Assembly (NCBI GenBank): GCA_019695455.1
Contig: JAEUAC010000345.1
Span: 1 to 9,299 of the forward strand
DNA length: 9,299 nt
Direction of reading: 5' to 3'
DNA from: Methylorubrum extorquens
GTDB taxonomy: Bacteria > Pseudomonadota > Alphaproteobacteria > Rhizobiales > Beijerinckiaceae
Notes under the pieces: generated by a model
The model's database searches: none
The model's input: the letters and a program-made list of their open reading frames with translations, nothing else
What the model was told of the DNA's origin: nothing
Shown: in pieces, positions 1-9,160 of the stretch
Layout of the letters: each line of letters opens with the position of its first letter
How positions within the stretch are numbered: position 1 is the stretch's first letter
Program-made: the position numbers and the translations under genes

Positions 1-627
1 GCGCACGAGGTGACGCGGAATGGGCGGGAAGGGCCGGGCGACGGACGGGTTGTCGCCATCGAGATCGGGCGCGCCCCACCAGAGGAGGCCCACGGCGATC
101 GCCGCGATCCCCGGCCCCGCGAAGGCGGCCTGCCAGCCGTAGCGGGGCGCCACGAAGGCCGTGACGATGGGCGCGAGCGCGACGCCGAGATTGCCGAACA
201 CGCCGTTGATGCCGATCGCCCGGCCGGGCTTCGCGGCCGAGGCGTCGATCAGCATGGCGGTGCCGATGGGGTGGTAGATGGCCGCGAAGGCGCCGGCGGC
301 CGCGAGCGCGAGGCCGAGCTGGAAGGGCGTCGCCGCGAAGCCCGCGCCGACCAGCGAGGCGCCGAGCCCCAGGCCGAACGCGACCATGAGCGTCTTGCGG
401 CCGAGGCGGGCCGCGAGCCAGCCCTGGGGCAGCGACACCACGCCGTAGAAGACGAACATGCCCGTCGCGAGCGCCAGGATCGGCCCGTAATCCTCGCCGA
501 AGGTCCCGCCCGGCCGGGCCATCATGAGCACGGCGGTGGGCAGGATCAGGAGGCTGTAATGCGTCAGGAGATGGGCCGCGTTGATGAGCGCAATCTGGCG
601 CGTGGCGGCGGACGGGGCGGCAGGCAT
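1..627 (-). CDS. MFS transporter, fosmidomycin-resistance-like (5' part, 209 residues)
   Basis: This is the N-terminal 209 residues of a major facilitator superfamily permease, cut by the window's left edge, so the C-terminal half is missing. Visible features are hydrophobic helices from about residue 12, the cytoplasmic loop motif after TM2 (GWLAARLGRK, residues 69-78; motif A of the superfamily), YHPIGTAM at 118-125, and RAIGINGVFGNLG at 136-148. The YHP and GxNGxFGNLG patterns are typical of the Fsr-like branch, whose members export small molecules by proton antiport; the substrate here cannot be told. The start was chosen at an ATG with GGAG ten bases upstream on the minus strand. The gene lies 65 bases downstream of the AI-2E-type permease on the same strand and could be cotranscribed with it, although a GC-rich palindrome lies between them. 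Confidence 0.88.
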   Translation of the reverse strand, partial: MPAAPSAATRQIALINAAHLLTHYSLLILPTAVLMMARPGGTFGEDYGPILALATGMFVFYGVVSLPQGWLAARLGRKTLMVAFGLGLGASLVGAGFAATPFQLGLALAAAGAFAAIYHPIGTAMLIDASAAKPGRAIGINGVFGNLGVALAPIVTAFVAPRYGWQAAFAGPGIAAIAVGLLWWGAPDLDGDNPSVARPFPPIPRHLVR

Positions 628-654
628 CGGCGGCGTTCTCCCGCGCCCTCCTTA

Positions 655-672
655 GCCCGGCCCGGGCCGGGC
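655..672. repeat. 18-base perfect GC palindrome between the two minus-strand permease genes
   Basis: The sequence GCCCGGCCCGGGCCGGGC is a perfect palindrome. A second short hairpin at 686-702 (arms GGCGGG/CCCGCC) encloses the stop codon of the upstream permease gene. No T-run follows on the minus strand, so this is not a classical intrinsic terminator. It could slow polymerase or stabilise the 3' end of the upstream message. A chance GC-rich palindrome is also possible. Confidence 0.35.
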
Positions 673-692
673 GGCCACGGCCCCGGGCGGGT

Positions 693-1745
693 TCAGCCCG
701 CCTGTCCGGCCTTGTCGATCCCCTCGAGGCAGCGCTCGACGTAGATGCGGCGCACGAGCACGATGAGCACGGCGAGGAGCGGCGTCGCGACGAGGAGGCC
801 CGTGACGCCGAAGATCTGGCCCATGCCGAACAGGAACACGAGGAGGAGGGCCGGCGGGATCGCGACCGCCGATTCCTGCACCACCGGGCCGACCACGTTG
901 CCCTCGAGCTGCTGGACGACGACGAAGAGCAGCACGGCCCAGATGCCGATGGTCGGCGAGATCGAGAAGGCGACGAGGATGGCGGGCGCGGCCCCGAGGA
1001 TGGGCCCGAGATAGGGGATGAAGTCGAGGAGGCCCGCCAGCACGCCGAGCGCGAGCGAGTACGGCACGCCGAGCGCCCACAGGCCCAGCCAGACGAGCAC
1101 GCCCACCATCGCCATCATGACGAGCTGCCCGGCGAACCAGGAGCGGAGCGTGCCGCCGAGCTCGTCGAGGAGGCGCAGCGCGAAGCCGCGCTCCCGCTCG
1201 GGCACGAGCCAGCGCAGGCCGTCGACGTAGGTCGCGGGCGAGAGCGCGAGGAAGATCACCGTGAAGAACAGGAAGACGAGGTTCGACACGGAGTTCGTGA
1301 CGATGCCGACGACGGACCCGACCTGGCTCAGGGCCGCGCCGGGGCTCGGCAGGTTGAACTGCTGCTGCACCTGGTCCCAGGCATCCGCCAGGAAGGGCGT
1401 GGTGCTGATGCGCTTCTGCACCGTGTCGAGGAGGGACGGGAAGGCCTGGACCAGCTCGCGGCCCTGCTGGACGAGGGTCGGCACGACGAGGATCACGGCC
1501 AGCACCACGAGCCCCAGGATCACCAGGATGACGGCGAGCACGGCCGCGCCGGCCGGCATCCCCGACCGGTCGGCGAGCGCATCCGCCGCCGAGCGCAGCA
1601 GCACGGCGAACAGGATCGCCAGGAAGGTGAGGAGCAGCAGGTCGCGGAGGGCCCAGGCCGCCGCGAAGGCGACCGCGAGGCCGAGCAGCACGAAGGCGGC
1701 GAAGACCGGCGAGCGCCCGCCTCTCCCGATGACCGGACCGTCCAT
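693..1745 (-). CDS. AI-2E family transporter (PerM/TqsA-like permease)
   Basis: This is a polytopic inner-membrane protein of the AI-2E transporter (PerM/YdiK/TqsA) family; E. coli TqsA is linked to autoinducer-2 export and other members to ion antiport, so the substrate is unknown. Family marks, numbered from the chosen start, are FIPYLGP at about 242-248 and QLEGNVVGP at about 279-287, followed by an IPPALLL helix. Hydrophobic segments occur near 12-32, 35-52, 67-89, 145-168, 207-227, 228-262, 267-280 and 298-335, with a soluble loop at about 90-140. Total length is 350 residues, normal for the family. The start is the ATG at 1745, because GAGGGG lies 9 bases upstream of it. The alternative ATG at 1754 (353 residues) directly abuts that GAGGGG and leaves no spacing. 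Upstream, the gene is divergent from uvrA. Confidence 0.92.
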   Translation of the reverse strand: MDGPVIGRGGRSPVFAAFVLLGLAVAFAAAWALRDLLLLTFLAILFAVLLRSAADALADRSGMPAGAAVLAVILVILGLVVLAVILVVPTLVQQGRELVQAFPSLLDTVQKRISTTPFLADAWDQVQQQFNLPSPGAALSQVGSVVGIVTNSVSNLVFLFFTVIFLALSPATYVDGLRWLVPERERGFALRLLDELGGTLRSWFAGQLVMMAMVGVLVWLGLWALGVPYSLALGVLAGLLDFIPYLGPILGAAPAILVAFSISPTIGIWAVLLFVVVQQLEGNVVGPVVQESAVAIPPALLLVFLFGMGQIFGVTGLLVATPLLAVLIVLVRRIYVERCLEGIDKAGQAG

Positions 1746-1798
1746 GCGCCACATCCCCTCGTCGGCGGAGGCAGCGCGCCCGGGCGCGATCGGTTCCG

Positions 1799-1810
1799 GC
1801 CAAGCTTGGC
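1799..1810. promoter_or_regulatory. 12-base palindrome in the permease/uvrA divergent spacer
   Basis: GCCAAGCTTGGC is a perfect palindrome about 53 bases upstream of the permease start. Its CAAGCTTG core recurs in another 12-base palindrome at 9137-9148. It may be an operator for the permease gene, but no regulator is identified and this is a weak call. Confidence 0.25.
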
Positions 1811-1876
1811 GATTCAGCCGAAACCCGCCGCGCTGTGGCTCCGGCGCGTCACCGGACGGGCGCGCCTCGCGCAGGC

Positions 1877-1900
1877 TTGACCCGCGTACCTGTTTCGTTC
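1877..1900 (+). promoter_or_regulatory. Candidate LexA (SOS) box with an overlapping -35-like element, upstream of uvrA
   Basis: GTACCTGTTTCGTTC at 1886-1900 matches the alphaproteobacterial LexA site GTTC-N7-GTTC with one mismatch in the first half. It lies just downstream of a -35-like TTGACC (1877-1882), where bound LexA would block initiation. The matching -10 region near 1900-1906 is poor. A second weak promoter, TTGTGA (1924-1929), 16 bases, TAGATT (1946-1951), lies nearer the gene. uvrA is a classical SOS gene, which supports the reading. The remaining spacer sequence shows nothing else clear. Confidence 0.5.
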
Positions 1901-1995
1901 CAGCTTTCCGGGCACGGCGCGCGTTGTGAGTCCCGGCCGCGCGACTAGATTAGGGGCTGGGCGCCGGCGGGGCCGGCCACCGCGATCCGGACATC

Positions 1996-4971
<2,976 letters not shown>

Positions 4972-4980
4972 GTGGCACGC

Positions 4981-5061
4981 CGAAATCCATCTGAAGGTGT
5001 ATTATTAGTTTTCAATCAACTTTGGGATGTGTAACGTTCGAGTGGTGTCGAGAGGTGGACC
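4981..5061 (+). promoter_or_regulatory. AT-rich leader of the protease module, with Shine-Dalgarno sequence
   Basis: The 60 bases at 4981-5040 contain 22 G/C (37%), in sharp contrast to the GC-rich flanks. It includes TATTAT at 5000-5005, which resembles a -10 box but has no good -35 at the right distance. An imperfect direct repeat, CGAGTGGTGT/CGAGAGGTGG, follows, and its second copy supplies the ribosome binding site (GAGG six bases before the ATG at 5062). It probably holds the module's promoter, but no defined promoter can be named. No intrinsic terminator for uvrA is evident. Confidence 0.4.
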
Positions 5062-6318
5062 ATGGAACTTGCTGCACGCCCCGAACGAGCTGCCGAAGAT
5101 CCTTTGGAGCCGCAGCGGCCCATCCCGACCGGAGGTCGGCTGCTCGTACTGAAAACCGGCGTTGATGCCATCGAGGCCCGTATCGACTTCGCCCGCTCGG
5201 CCGGCATTCGCAGCATCGACGCACGCGAACTCGACGGATCGGCGGTAGCCTTGTCGGAAGCGCTTGGCGGCGACGCTGCGATCATCATCCCGACGCTCGG
5301 CATCGCCGTCGTCGGCCCGAAGGACGGGGACGAGGCGCGCAATCTCGCCATGCGCCTTCAATCGAGCGGGGTCGTCGAAAGCGCACGACCGGAATTCTAC
5401 ATGTTTGCGACGACCGAATTGGTGCAGGCGCCGATGTATGCCGACACCTCCCGAAGAACGTGGGGCGTCGCCGCCGTTCAAGCTGAGATGAGCGGCCTCA
5501 CGGGACGGGGCATCAAGATCGCGGTCCTCGATACCGGGTTCGATCTCGGCCACCCGGACTTCGCCGGGCGACACATCGAGGCGCGCAGCTTCGTGCCGAA
5601 TGAGGATGTCGTCGATCGCCAGGGACACGGCACTCATTGCGCCGGAACGATCGCGGGCCCGGGCCGATCCGACCGGGAGCGACCGCGCTACGGGGTGGCA
5701 CCCGACGTCCACCTCCACGTCGGCAAGGTTCTCGACAACAGGGGCAGTGGTGCCGAAAGTTGGATCCTGCTCGGAATCGAATGGGCGATCGCGAGCGGGT
5801 GTCAGGTCATCTCCATGTCGCTCGGCCGACCGACGGGACCCGGCGAGGCGCCGGACCCGCTTTATGAACGGGCCGGCCGACGCGCGTGGAACAACGACTG
5901 CCTGATCGTGGCCGCGGCCGGCAACGAGAGCAGCCGTCAGTTCCGCTACATCGCGCCCGTGGGCGCGCCGGCCAATTGCAAGACGATCATGGCCGTGGCC
6001 GCCATCGATCAGCAGCTCGACGTGGCCGAATTCTCCTGTGGCGGCGTGAACAGCGGCGGCGGCGAGATCGACGTTGCCGCGCCCGGCGTCGGGGTTTTCT
6101 CCTCGTTCCCCATGCCGCAGCGTTACAGGAAACTGGCAGGGACGAGCATGGCGTGTCCGCACGTGGCGGGTCTGGCGGCCCTGTGGGCGGAATCCGACTC
6201 AACCTTGCGCGGCGCACGCTTGATGGATGCGCTCAAGTCGACCGCGATGCCGTTGAATTTGCCGTCTCGCGACGTGGGCCACGGGCTCGCGACGGCACCG
6301 GCGCCGAAGGTCGCATGA
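5062..6318 (+). CDS. Subtilisin-like serine protease (S8 family) with N-terminal prodomain-like region
   Basis: This is a 418-residue peptidase of the S8 family with a complete active site: Asp157 (VLDTGFD), His189 in GHGTHCAGT, oxyanion Asn288 (AAGNES) and Ser362 (GTSMACPHVAG). Cys193 next to the histidine matches the GHGTHC arrangement of proteinase K. Residues 26-116, before the catalytic domain (starting about W134), look like an I9-type prodomain, with IPTLGIAVVG (76-85) and GVVESARPE (103-111). No signal peptide is visible, because the N-terminus is charged and lacks a hydrophobic stretch, so an intracellular role or non-classical export is inferred. The start is supported by GAGG six bases upstream. 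The gene is followed after 82 bases by a small prodomain-like gene, probably in one operon. Codon use looks less GC-biased than in uvrA or hisS, suggesting transfer. The substrate is unknown. Confidence 0.93.
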   Translation: MELAARPERAAEDPLEPQRPIPTGGRLLVLKTGVDAIEARIDFARSAGIRSIDARELDGSAVALSEALGGDAAIIIPTLGIAVVGPKDGDEARNLAMRLQSSGVVESARPEFYMFATTELVQAPMYADTSRRTWGVAAVQAEMSGLTGRGIKIAVLDTGFDLGHPDFAGRHIEARSFVPNEDVVDRQGHGTHCAGTIAGPGRSDRERPRYGVAPDVHLHVGKVLDNRGSGAESWILLGIEWAIASGCQVISMSLGRPTGPGEAPDPLYERAGRRAWNNDCLIVAAAGNESSRQFRYIAPVGAPANCKTIMAVAAIDQQLDVAEFSCGGVNSGGGEIDVAAPGVGVFSSFPMPQRYRKLAGTSMACPHVAGLAALWAESDSTLRGARLMDALKSTAMPLNLPSRDVGHGLATAPAPKVA

Positions 6319-6359
6319 GCGACGGAAATTGTCGTCTCGACGAGGGCGGGCTACCATAT

Positions 6360-6382
6360 CCATCCAAGGCGGCGACGGATGG
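6360..6382 (+). other. Small hairpin between the protease gene and the prodomain-like gene
   Basis: CCATCC (6360-6365) and GGATGG (6377-6382) form a 6-base-pair stem with an 11-base loop, just upstream of the small gene's ribosome binding site. It could protect or tune the downstream message relative to the protease. The stem is short and chance is possible. The rest of the 82-base gap shows nothing else. Confidence 0.25.
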
Positions 6383-6400
6383 CTCCGCGAGGATCAGGCA

Positions 6401-6643
6401 ATGACCGACATTGGCATGATGATCATGGTCGATGACGACTCTCAGCCGCATTTCGACCAGGTCGCGAAGGGCGTCGAGAAGGCGGGCGTCCGCATTCGGG
6501 AGCGGCTGCCCCATCTGGGCACGATCATCGGTGTCGGCGACTCGTCGACGATGGCGGCCGTGTCCTCGATCGACGGCGTCCAGCTCGTCCGGCCCGAGAA
6601 GGCGTTCCAGCTTCCGCCCATGTCGGACGCGATCCCGCAATAG
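6401..6643 (+). CDS. Small I9-like protein: stand-alone protease prodomain or inhibitor (80 residues)
   Basis: The predicted order is strand (IGMMIMV, 4-10), helix (HFDQVAKGVEKAG, 17-29), strand (30-36), strand (TIIGVG, 41-46), helix (49-58) and strand (60-71). This is the beta-alpha-beta-beta-alpha-beta layout of subtilisin prodomains and I9 inhibitors. It also shares a pattern with the preceding protease's N-terminal region: LPHLG here versus IPTLG there, then G-V followed by RPE in both. Stand-alone I9 inhibitors are known in fungi (POIA1, yeast Pbi2). The inferred role is to fold, inhibit or buffer the neighbouring protease in the cytoplasm. The start at 6401 has GAGG eight bases upstream; an in-frame upstream ATG at 6329 has no such site. 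The tail QLPPMSDAIPQ may reach the protease active site. From memory, small neighbours of this kind are sometimes mislabelled ketohydroxyglutarate aldolase. Homology is inferred by eye only. Confidence 0.82.
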   Translation: MTDIGMMIMVDDDSQPHFDQVAKGVEKAGVRIRERLPHLGTIIGVGDSSTMAAVSSIDGVQLVRPEKAFQLPPMSDAIPQ

Positions 6644-6651
6644 TCACGGCG

Positions 6652-6674
6652 CGACGACGGCGAGTCCGTCTTCG
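6652..6674. terminator. Hairpin between convergent genes, possible terminator
   Basis: CGACGACGG and CCGTCTTCG pair over nine bases with one mismatch around the loop CGAGT. It lies between the stops of the small prodomain-like gene (6643) and the convergent glutathione transferase gene (6689). Its position suits a bidirectional terminator, but neither strand shows a proper T-run. Confidence 0.35.
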
Positions 6675-6688
6675 ACGTCCGGGCCGTC

Positions 6689-7330
6689 TCACGCCAGCAT
6701 CGGCCTAAACCCCGGATCGCCCTTCGCCATCGCACGCCGATACGGCTCCCGCTCGCCGATGCGGGCGAGATAGGCGCGGATGGCCGGGTAGGGCGCGAGG
6801 TCGAGGGGCGCGAAGAGGCGCATCGTCGAGAGCGAGAACACCGTCATGATGTCGGCGGCCGTGAGGTCCGGGCCGGCGAGGAACGGCGAGGCGGCGAGCC
6901 GCGCCTCCACGTGGGCGACGACGCGGCCGAGGCGCGCGCTCTGGGCCACGAAGGCCGGATGGTCGGCCGGCATCTTCGCGCGGGCCAGGGTGCCGAGGCG
7001 GGACAGGTTGAGCTGCAGCGTGCCGTTGGCGAAGTGCAGCCAATACAGGTAGGCCGCGAAGGCCGGATGGTCGGGCCCGTAGGCGAGGCGGCCGTCGCCG
7101 TGGCGGGCCAGGACGTAGGCGACGATGGCGCCGGATTCGGCGAGCACCACGTCGCCGTCCTCGATCGCGGGGGCGGCGCCGAGCGGGTGAACGTCCTTCA
7201 GCGCCGGCGGCGCCAGGATCGTGACCGGGTCGCGGTCGTAGCGCACCAGCCGATAGGGCAGGCCCAGCTCCTCGCAGAGCCAGAGGATGCGCTCCGATTG
7301 CGAGCGGCCGAGATGGTGGATGGTGAGCAT
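6689..7330 (-). CDS. Glutathione S-transferase family protein (Gtt1-like)
   Basis: This is a 213-residue cytosolic GST-fold protein that probably conjugates or reduces substrates with glutathione. The N-terminal thioredoxin-like domain (about 1-78) has LGRSQSERILW, with Ser10 or Ser12 as candidate glutathione-activating residues, the cis-proline loop at A53-P54, and the glutathione-binding ESGAI motif (65-69). The KDVHPLG and EDGDVVLAESGAI patterns resemble the Gtt1-like subgroup. The all-helical C-terminal domain includes LTAADIM (156-162), the N-capping box typical of GST folds. The start is well supported by GGAGG five bases upstream of the ATG. The gene is convergent with the protease module and divergent from hisS, so it is transcribed alone. 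The specific substrate is unknown. Confidence 0.93.
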   Translation of the reverse strand: MLTIHHLGRSQSERILWLCEELGLPYRLVRYDRDPVTILAPPALKDVHPLGAAPAIEDGDVVLAESGAIVAYVLARHGDGRLAYGPDHPAFAAYLYWLHFANGTLQLNLSRLGTLARAKMPADHPAFVAQSARLGRVVAHVEARLAASPFLAGPDLTAADIMTVFSLSTMRLFAPLDLAPYPAIRAYLARIGEREPYRRAMAKGDPGFRPMLA

Positions 7331-7384
7331 GGAATCCTCCGGGATTCGCTCTGCCGCATCGTGAGCCGGCCGTCACGGGGTGGT

Positions 7385-7427
7385 GCGTGCTTCGAGACGG
7401 CGCGTGCCGCGCCTCCTCGGCATGACG
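7385..7427 (-). repeat. 43-base intergenic repeat, copy A (reverse orientation)
   Basis: Read on the minus strand, this begins CGTCATGCCGAGG and ends CTCGAAGCACGC. It matches copy B (7470-7512) at about 30 of 43 positions, with conserved ends and a variable GC-rich centre. The two ends are partly complementary, so each copy can fold into an imperfect hairpin. It resembles the dispersed palindromic intergenic elements found in Methylobacterium and Bradyrhizobium relatives (general recollection, not searched). Confidence 0.6.
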
Positions 7428-7469
7428 AGGGTGGGTAGCAGTTCGATCCATCGGGTTCGTCGCCCCCGT

Positions 7470-7512
7470 CGTCATGCTGAGGTGCGGAGCGCAGCGAAGC
7501 CTCGAGGCACGC
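7470..7512 (+). repeat. 43-base intergenic repeat, copy B (forward orientation)
   Basis: This begins CGTCATGCTGAGG and ends CTCGAGGCACGC, and it is the inverted partner of copy A, 42 bases away. The ends are conserved between copies while the middle differs. The pair can also fold together as one large hairpin. Between them lies unremarkable sequence. With copy A, it fills most of the 268-base glutathione transferase/hisS spacer. Confidence 0.6.
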
Positions 7513-7538
7513 GGGACGGTGGTGCGCGGGCCTCCGAG

Positions 7539-7571
7539 TTGCCCGCCCGCGCCCTCGCGCGCTAGAGGGCG
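7539..7571 (+). promoter_or_regulatory. Weak candidate hisS promoter with an overlapping hairpin
   Basis: TTGCCC (7539-7544) and CTAGAG (7562-7567) are spaced by 17 bases and could be a degenerate sigma-70-type promoter, starting transcription shortly before the hisS ATG at 7599. A 7-base-pair inverted repeat (arms CGCCCTC, 7550-7556, and GAGGGCG, 7565-7571) overlaps the -10 position. No strong Shine-Dalgarno sequence precedes hisS. Confidence 0.28.
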
Positions 7572-7598
7572 TGCACTCCCTCTGACGGCGATCCGACC

Positions 7599-9071
7599 AT
7601 GTCCTCTGCCGACCGCACCAAGGCGCGGCTGCCGCGCGGCTTCGCCGACCGCGCCCATGCCGATCTCGCCGCCACGCATCGCATGATCGAGGCGATCCGG
7701 GCGGTCTATCACCGCTACGGGTTCGAGGCGCTGGAGACGCCGTTCGTCGAGTACACGGAGACGCTGGGCAAGTTCCTGCCGGACCTCGACCGGCCGAACG
7801 AGGGCGTGTTCTCGTTCCAGGACGACGACGAGCAATGGCTCTCGTTGCGCTACGACCTGACGGCGCCGCTCGCGCGGTTCGTGGCGGAGCGGCTGGACGC
7901 GCAGAACCTGACGCTGCCCTACCGCTCCTTCCGGCACGGCTGGGTGTTCCGGAACGAGAAGCCCGGCCCCGGGCGCTTCCGGCAGTTCATGCAGTTCGAC
8001 GCGGACACGGTCGGCTCCGCCTCCGTCGCGGCGGATGCCGAGATCTGCATGATGGCCGCCGACACGCTGGAGGCGGTGGGCATCCCGCGCGGCGATTACG
8101 TCGTGAAGGTGAACAACCGCAAGGTCCTCGACGGCCTGATGGAGGCCGTGGGGCTCGGCGGGCCGGAGAACGCGGGCCGGCGCCTGACGGTGCTGCGCGC
8201 GATCGACAAGCTCGACCGGCTCGGGCCCGACGGCGTGCGGCTGCTGCTCGGGCCCGGCCGCAAGGACGAGAGCGGGGACGTCACGAAGGGTGCGGGGCTC
8301 GCGCCCGACGCGGCCGAGTTCATCCTCGCGGCCAGCCTCGGCCGGCCGGGGGACGCGGCGCCGGACGGCACGGGCGCGCTCTACGCGGAGGGCCGGGCCG
8401 AGCTCGCGCAGATCGAGGAGCTCGTGCGCGCCGGCGGCTACGGGCCCGACCGCGTCCGCATCGACACCTCCGTCGTCCGCGGGCTCGAATACTATACGGG
8501 CCCGGTCTTCGAGGCCGAGCTGACCTTCGAGGTGACGGGCGAGGACGGGGCCGCGATGCGGTTCGGCTCCGTCGGCGGGGGCGGGCGCTACGACGGGCTC
8601 GTCGGCCGCTTCCGGCCCGAGCCCGTGCCGGCGACGGGCTTCTCCATCGGCGTGTCGCGCCTGCTCTCGGCGCTGCAGGCCGTGCGGTCGCCGATCGTCG
8701 CCGGCACGGAGGAGGCCGGCCCGGTCGTCGTGCTGGTGATGGATCGCGACCGGATCGCGGATTACCAGCGCATGGTCGCGACGCTGCGGGCGGCCGGCCT
8801 CCGGTCCGAGCTGTATCTCGGCGCGGCCGGCATGAAGGCGCAGATGAAATACGCCGACCGCCGCCGCGCGCCCTGCGTCGTCATCCAGGGCTCGAACGAG
8901 AAGGCCGAGGGCGTCGTGCAGATCAAGGATCTCGCGGCGGGCGCCCAGCAGGCCGGCGCGGTCGCGGCCTCCAACGCCGATTATCGCGCGGCGCGTCTGG
9001 CGCAGTTCTCCGTTCCCGAAATCGAGATGGTCGAGGCGGTGCGAAAGATCGTGGAGCGCCCGATCGATTAA
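7599..9071 (+). CDS. hisS: Histidyl-tRNA synthetase
   Basis: HisRS is the class II synthetase that charges tRNA-His in the cytoplasm. The 490-residue protein has the N-terminal catalytic core with RYDLTAPLARF (84-94), motif 2 FRNEKPGPGRFRQFMQFD (117-134), the histidine-binding RGLEYYTGPVFE (294-305), GGGGRYDGLV (327-336) and motif 3 GFSIGVSRLL (347-356). The C-terminal anticodon-binding domain spans about 375-485 and includes MKAQMKYADRRRAPCVVIQG (412-431). Length and N-terminus (LPRGFADR) match the usual alphaproteobacterial form. The ATG at 7599 has a weak ribosome binding site, but the conserved N-terminus starts soon after it. The gene stands alone, divergent from the glutathione transferase gene, with an unrelated gene 89 bases downstream. 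No T-box or attenuator-like leader was recognised. Confidence 0.97.
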   Translation: MSSADRTKARLPRGFADRAHADLAATHRMIEAIRAVYHRYGFEALETPFVEYTETLGKFLPDLDRPNEGVFSFQDDDEQWLSLRYDLTAPLARFVAERLDAQNLTLPYRSFRHGWVFRNEKPGPGRFRQFMQFDADTVGSASVAADAEICMMAADTLEAVGIPRGDYVVKVNNRKVLDGLMEAVGLGGPENAGRRLTVLRAIDKLDRLGPDGVRLLLGPGRKDESGDVTKGAGLAPDAAEFILAASLGRPGDAAPDGTGALYAEGRAELAQIEELVRAGGYGPDRVRIDTSVVRGLEYYTGPVFEAELTFEVTGEDGAAMRFGSVGGGGRYDGLVGRFRPEPVPATGFSIGVSRLLSALQAVRSPIVAGTEEAGPVVVLVMDRDRIADYQRMVATLRAAGLRSELYLGAAGMKAQMKYADRRRAPCVVIQGSNEKAEGVVQIKDLAAGAQQAGAVAASNADYRAARLAQFSVPEIEMVEAVRKIVERPID

Positions 9072-9102
9072 GGAAGATCGCGAGGCAATACTTGCGCCTG
9101 CC

Positions 9103-9127
9103 GGAACCATGCCCTACCGGCGCGGTT
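9103..9127 (+). promoter_or_regulatory. Candidate EcfG-type general-stress promoter
   Basis: GGAAC (9103-9107), a 17-base spacer and GTT (9125-9127) fit the GGAAC-N16/17-GTT consensus described for PhyR/EcfG-dependent genes in Methylobacterium. Transcription would start near 9133, giving a leader of about 28 bases with a strong Shine-Dalgarno sequence. The position relative to the ATG at 9161 is right for a promoter. The match was found by eye. Confidence 0.5.
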
Positions 9128-9136
9128 GCACGCGCA

Positions 9137-9148
9137 GTCAAGCTTGAC
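9137..9148. promoter_or_regulatory. 12-base palindrome just upstream of the last gene's ribosome binding site
   Basis: GTCAAGCTTGAC is a perfect palindrome ending two bases before AGGAGG (9150-9155). It shares the CAAGCTTG core with the palindrome at 1799-1810. It could be an operator or a small hairpin in the leader. Confidence 0.28.
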
Positions 9149-9160
9149 CAGGAGGAGCGG

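Noticed and set aside
1773..1797. EcfG-like GGAAC on the minus strand upstream of the AI-2E-type permease
   Set aside because: At 17 bases the -10 element reads GCT, not GTT, and 16 or 18 bases fit no better.
4972..5034. Possible 20-codon GTG-start frame directly abutting the uvrA stop
   Set aside because: GGAG lies at the right distance, but the frame includes rare TTA codons in an AT-rich non-coding stretch and has no recognisable peptide.
5005..6162. Minus-strand open frame (385 codons) opposite the protease gene
   Set aside because: The plus frame carries all S8 catalytic motifs; this frame has no recognisable domain.
7385..7512. CRISPR-like repeats
   Set aside because: There are only two copies, in inverted orientation and diverged in the centre, so this is not an array.
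6705..9110. Long minus-strand open frame (801 codons) spanning the hisS complement and part of the glutathione transferase gene
   Set aside because: It crosses two real genes in other frames and the repeat-bearing spacer, with low-complexity basic composition. It is a GC-driven shadow.
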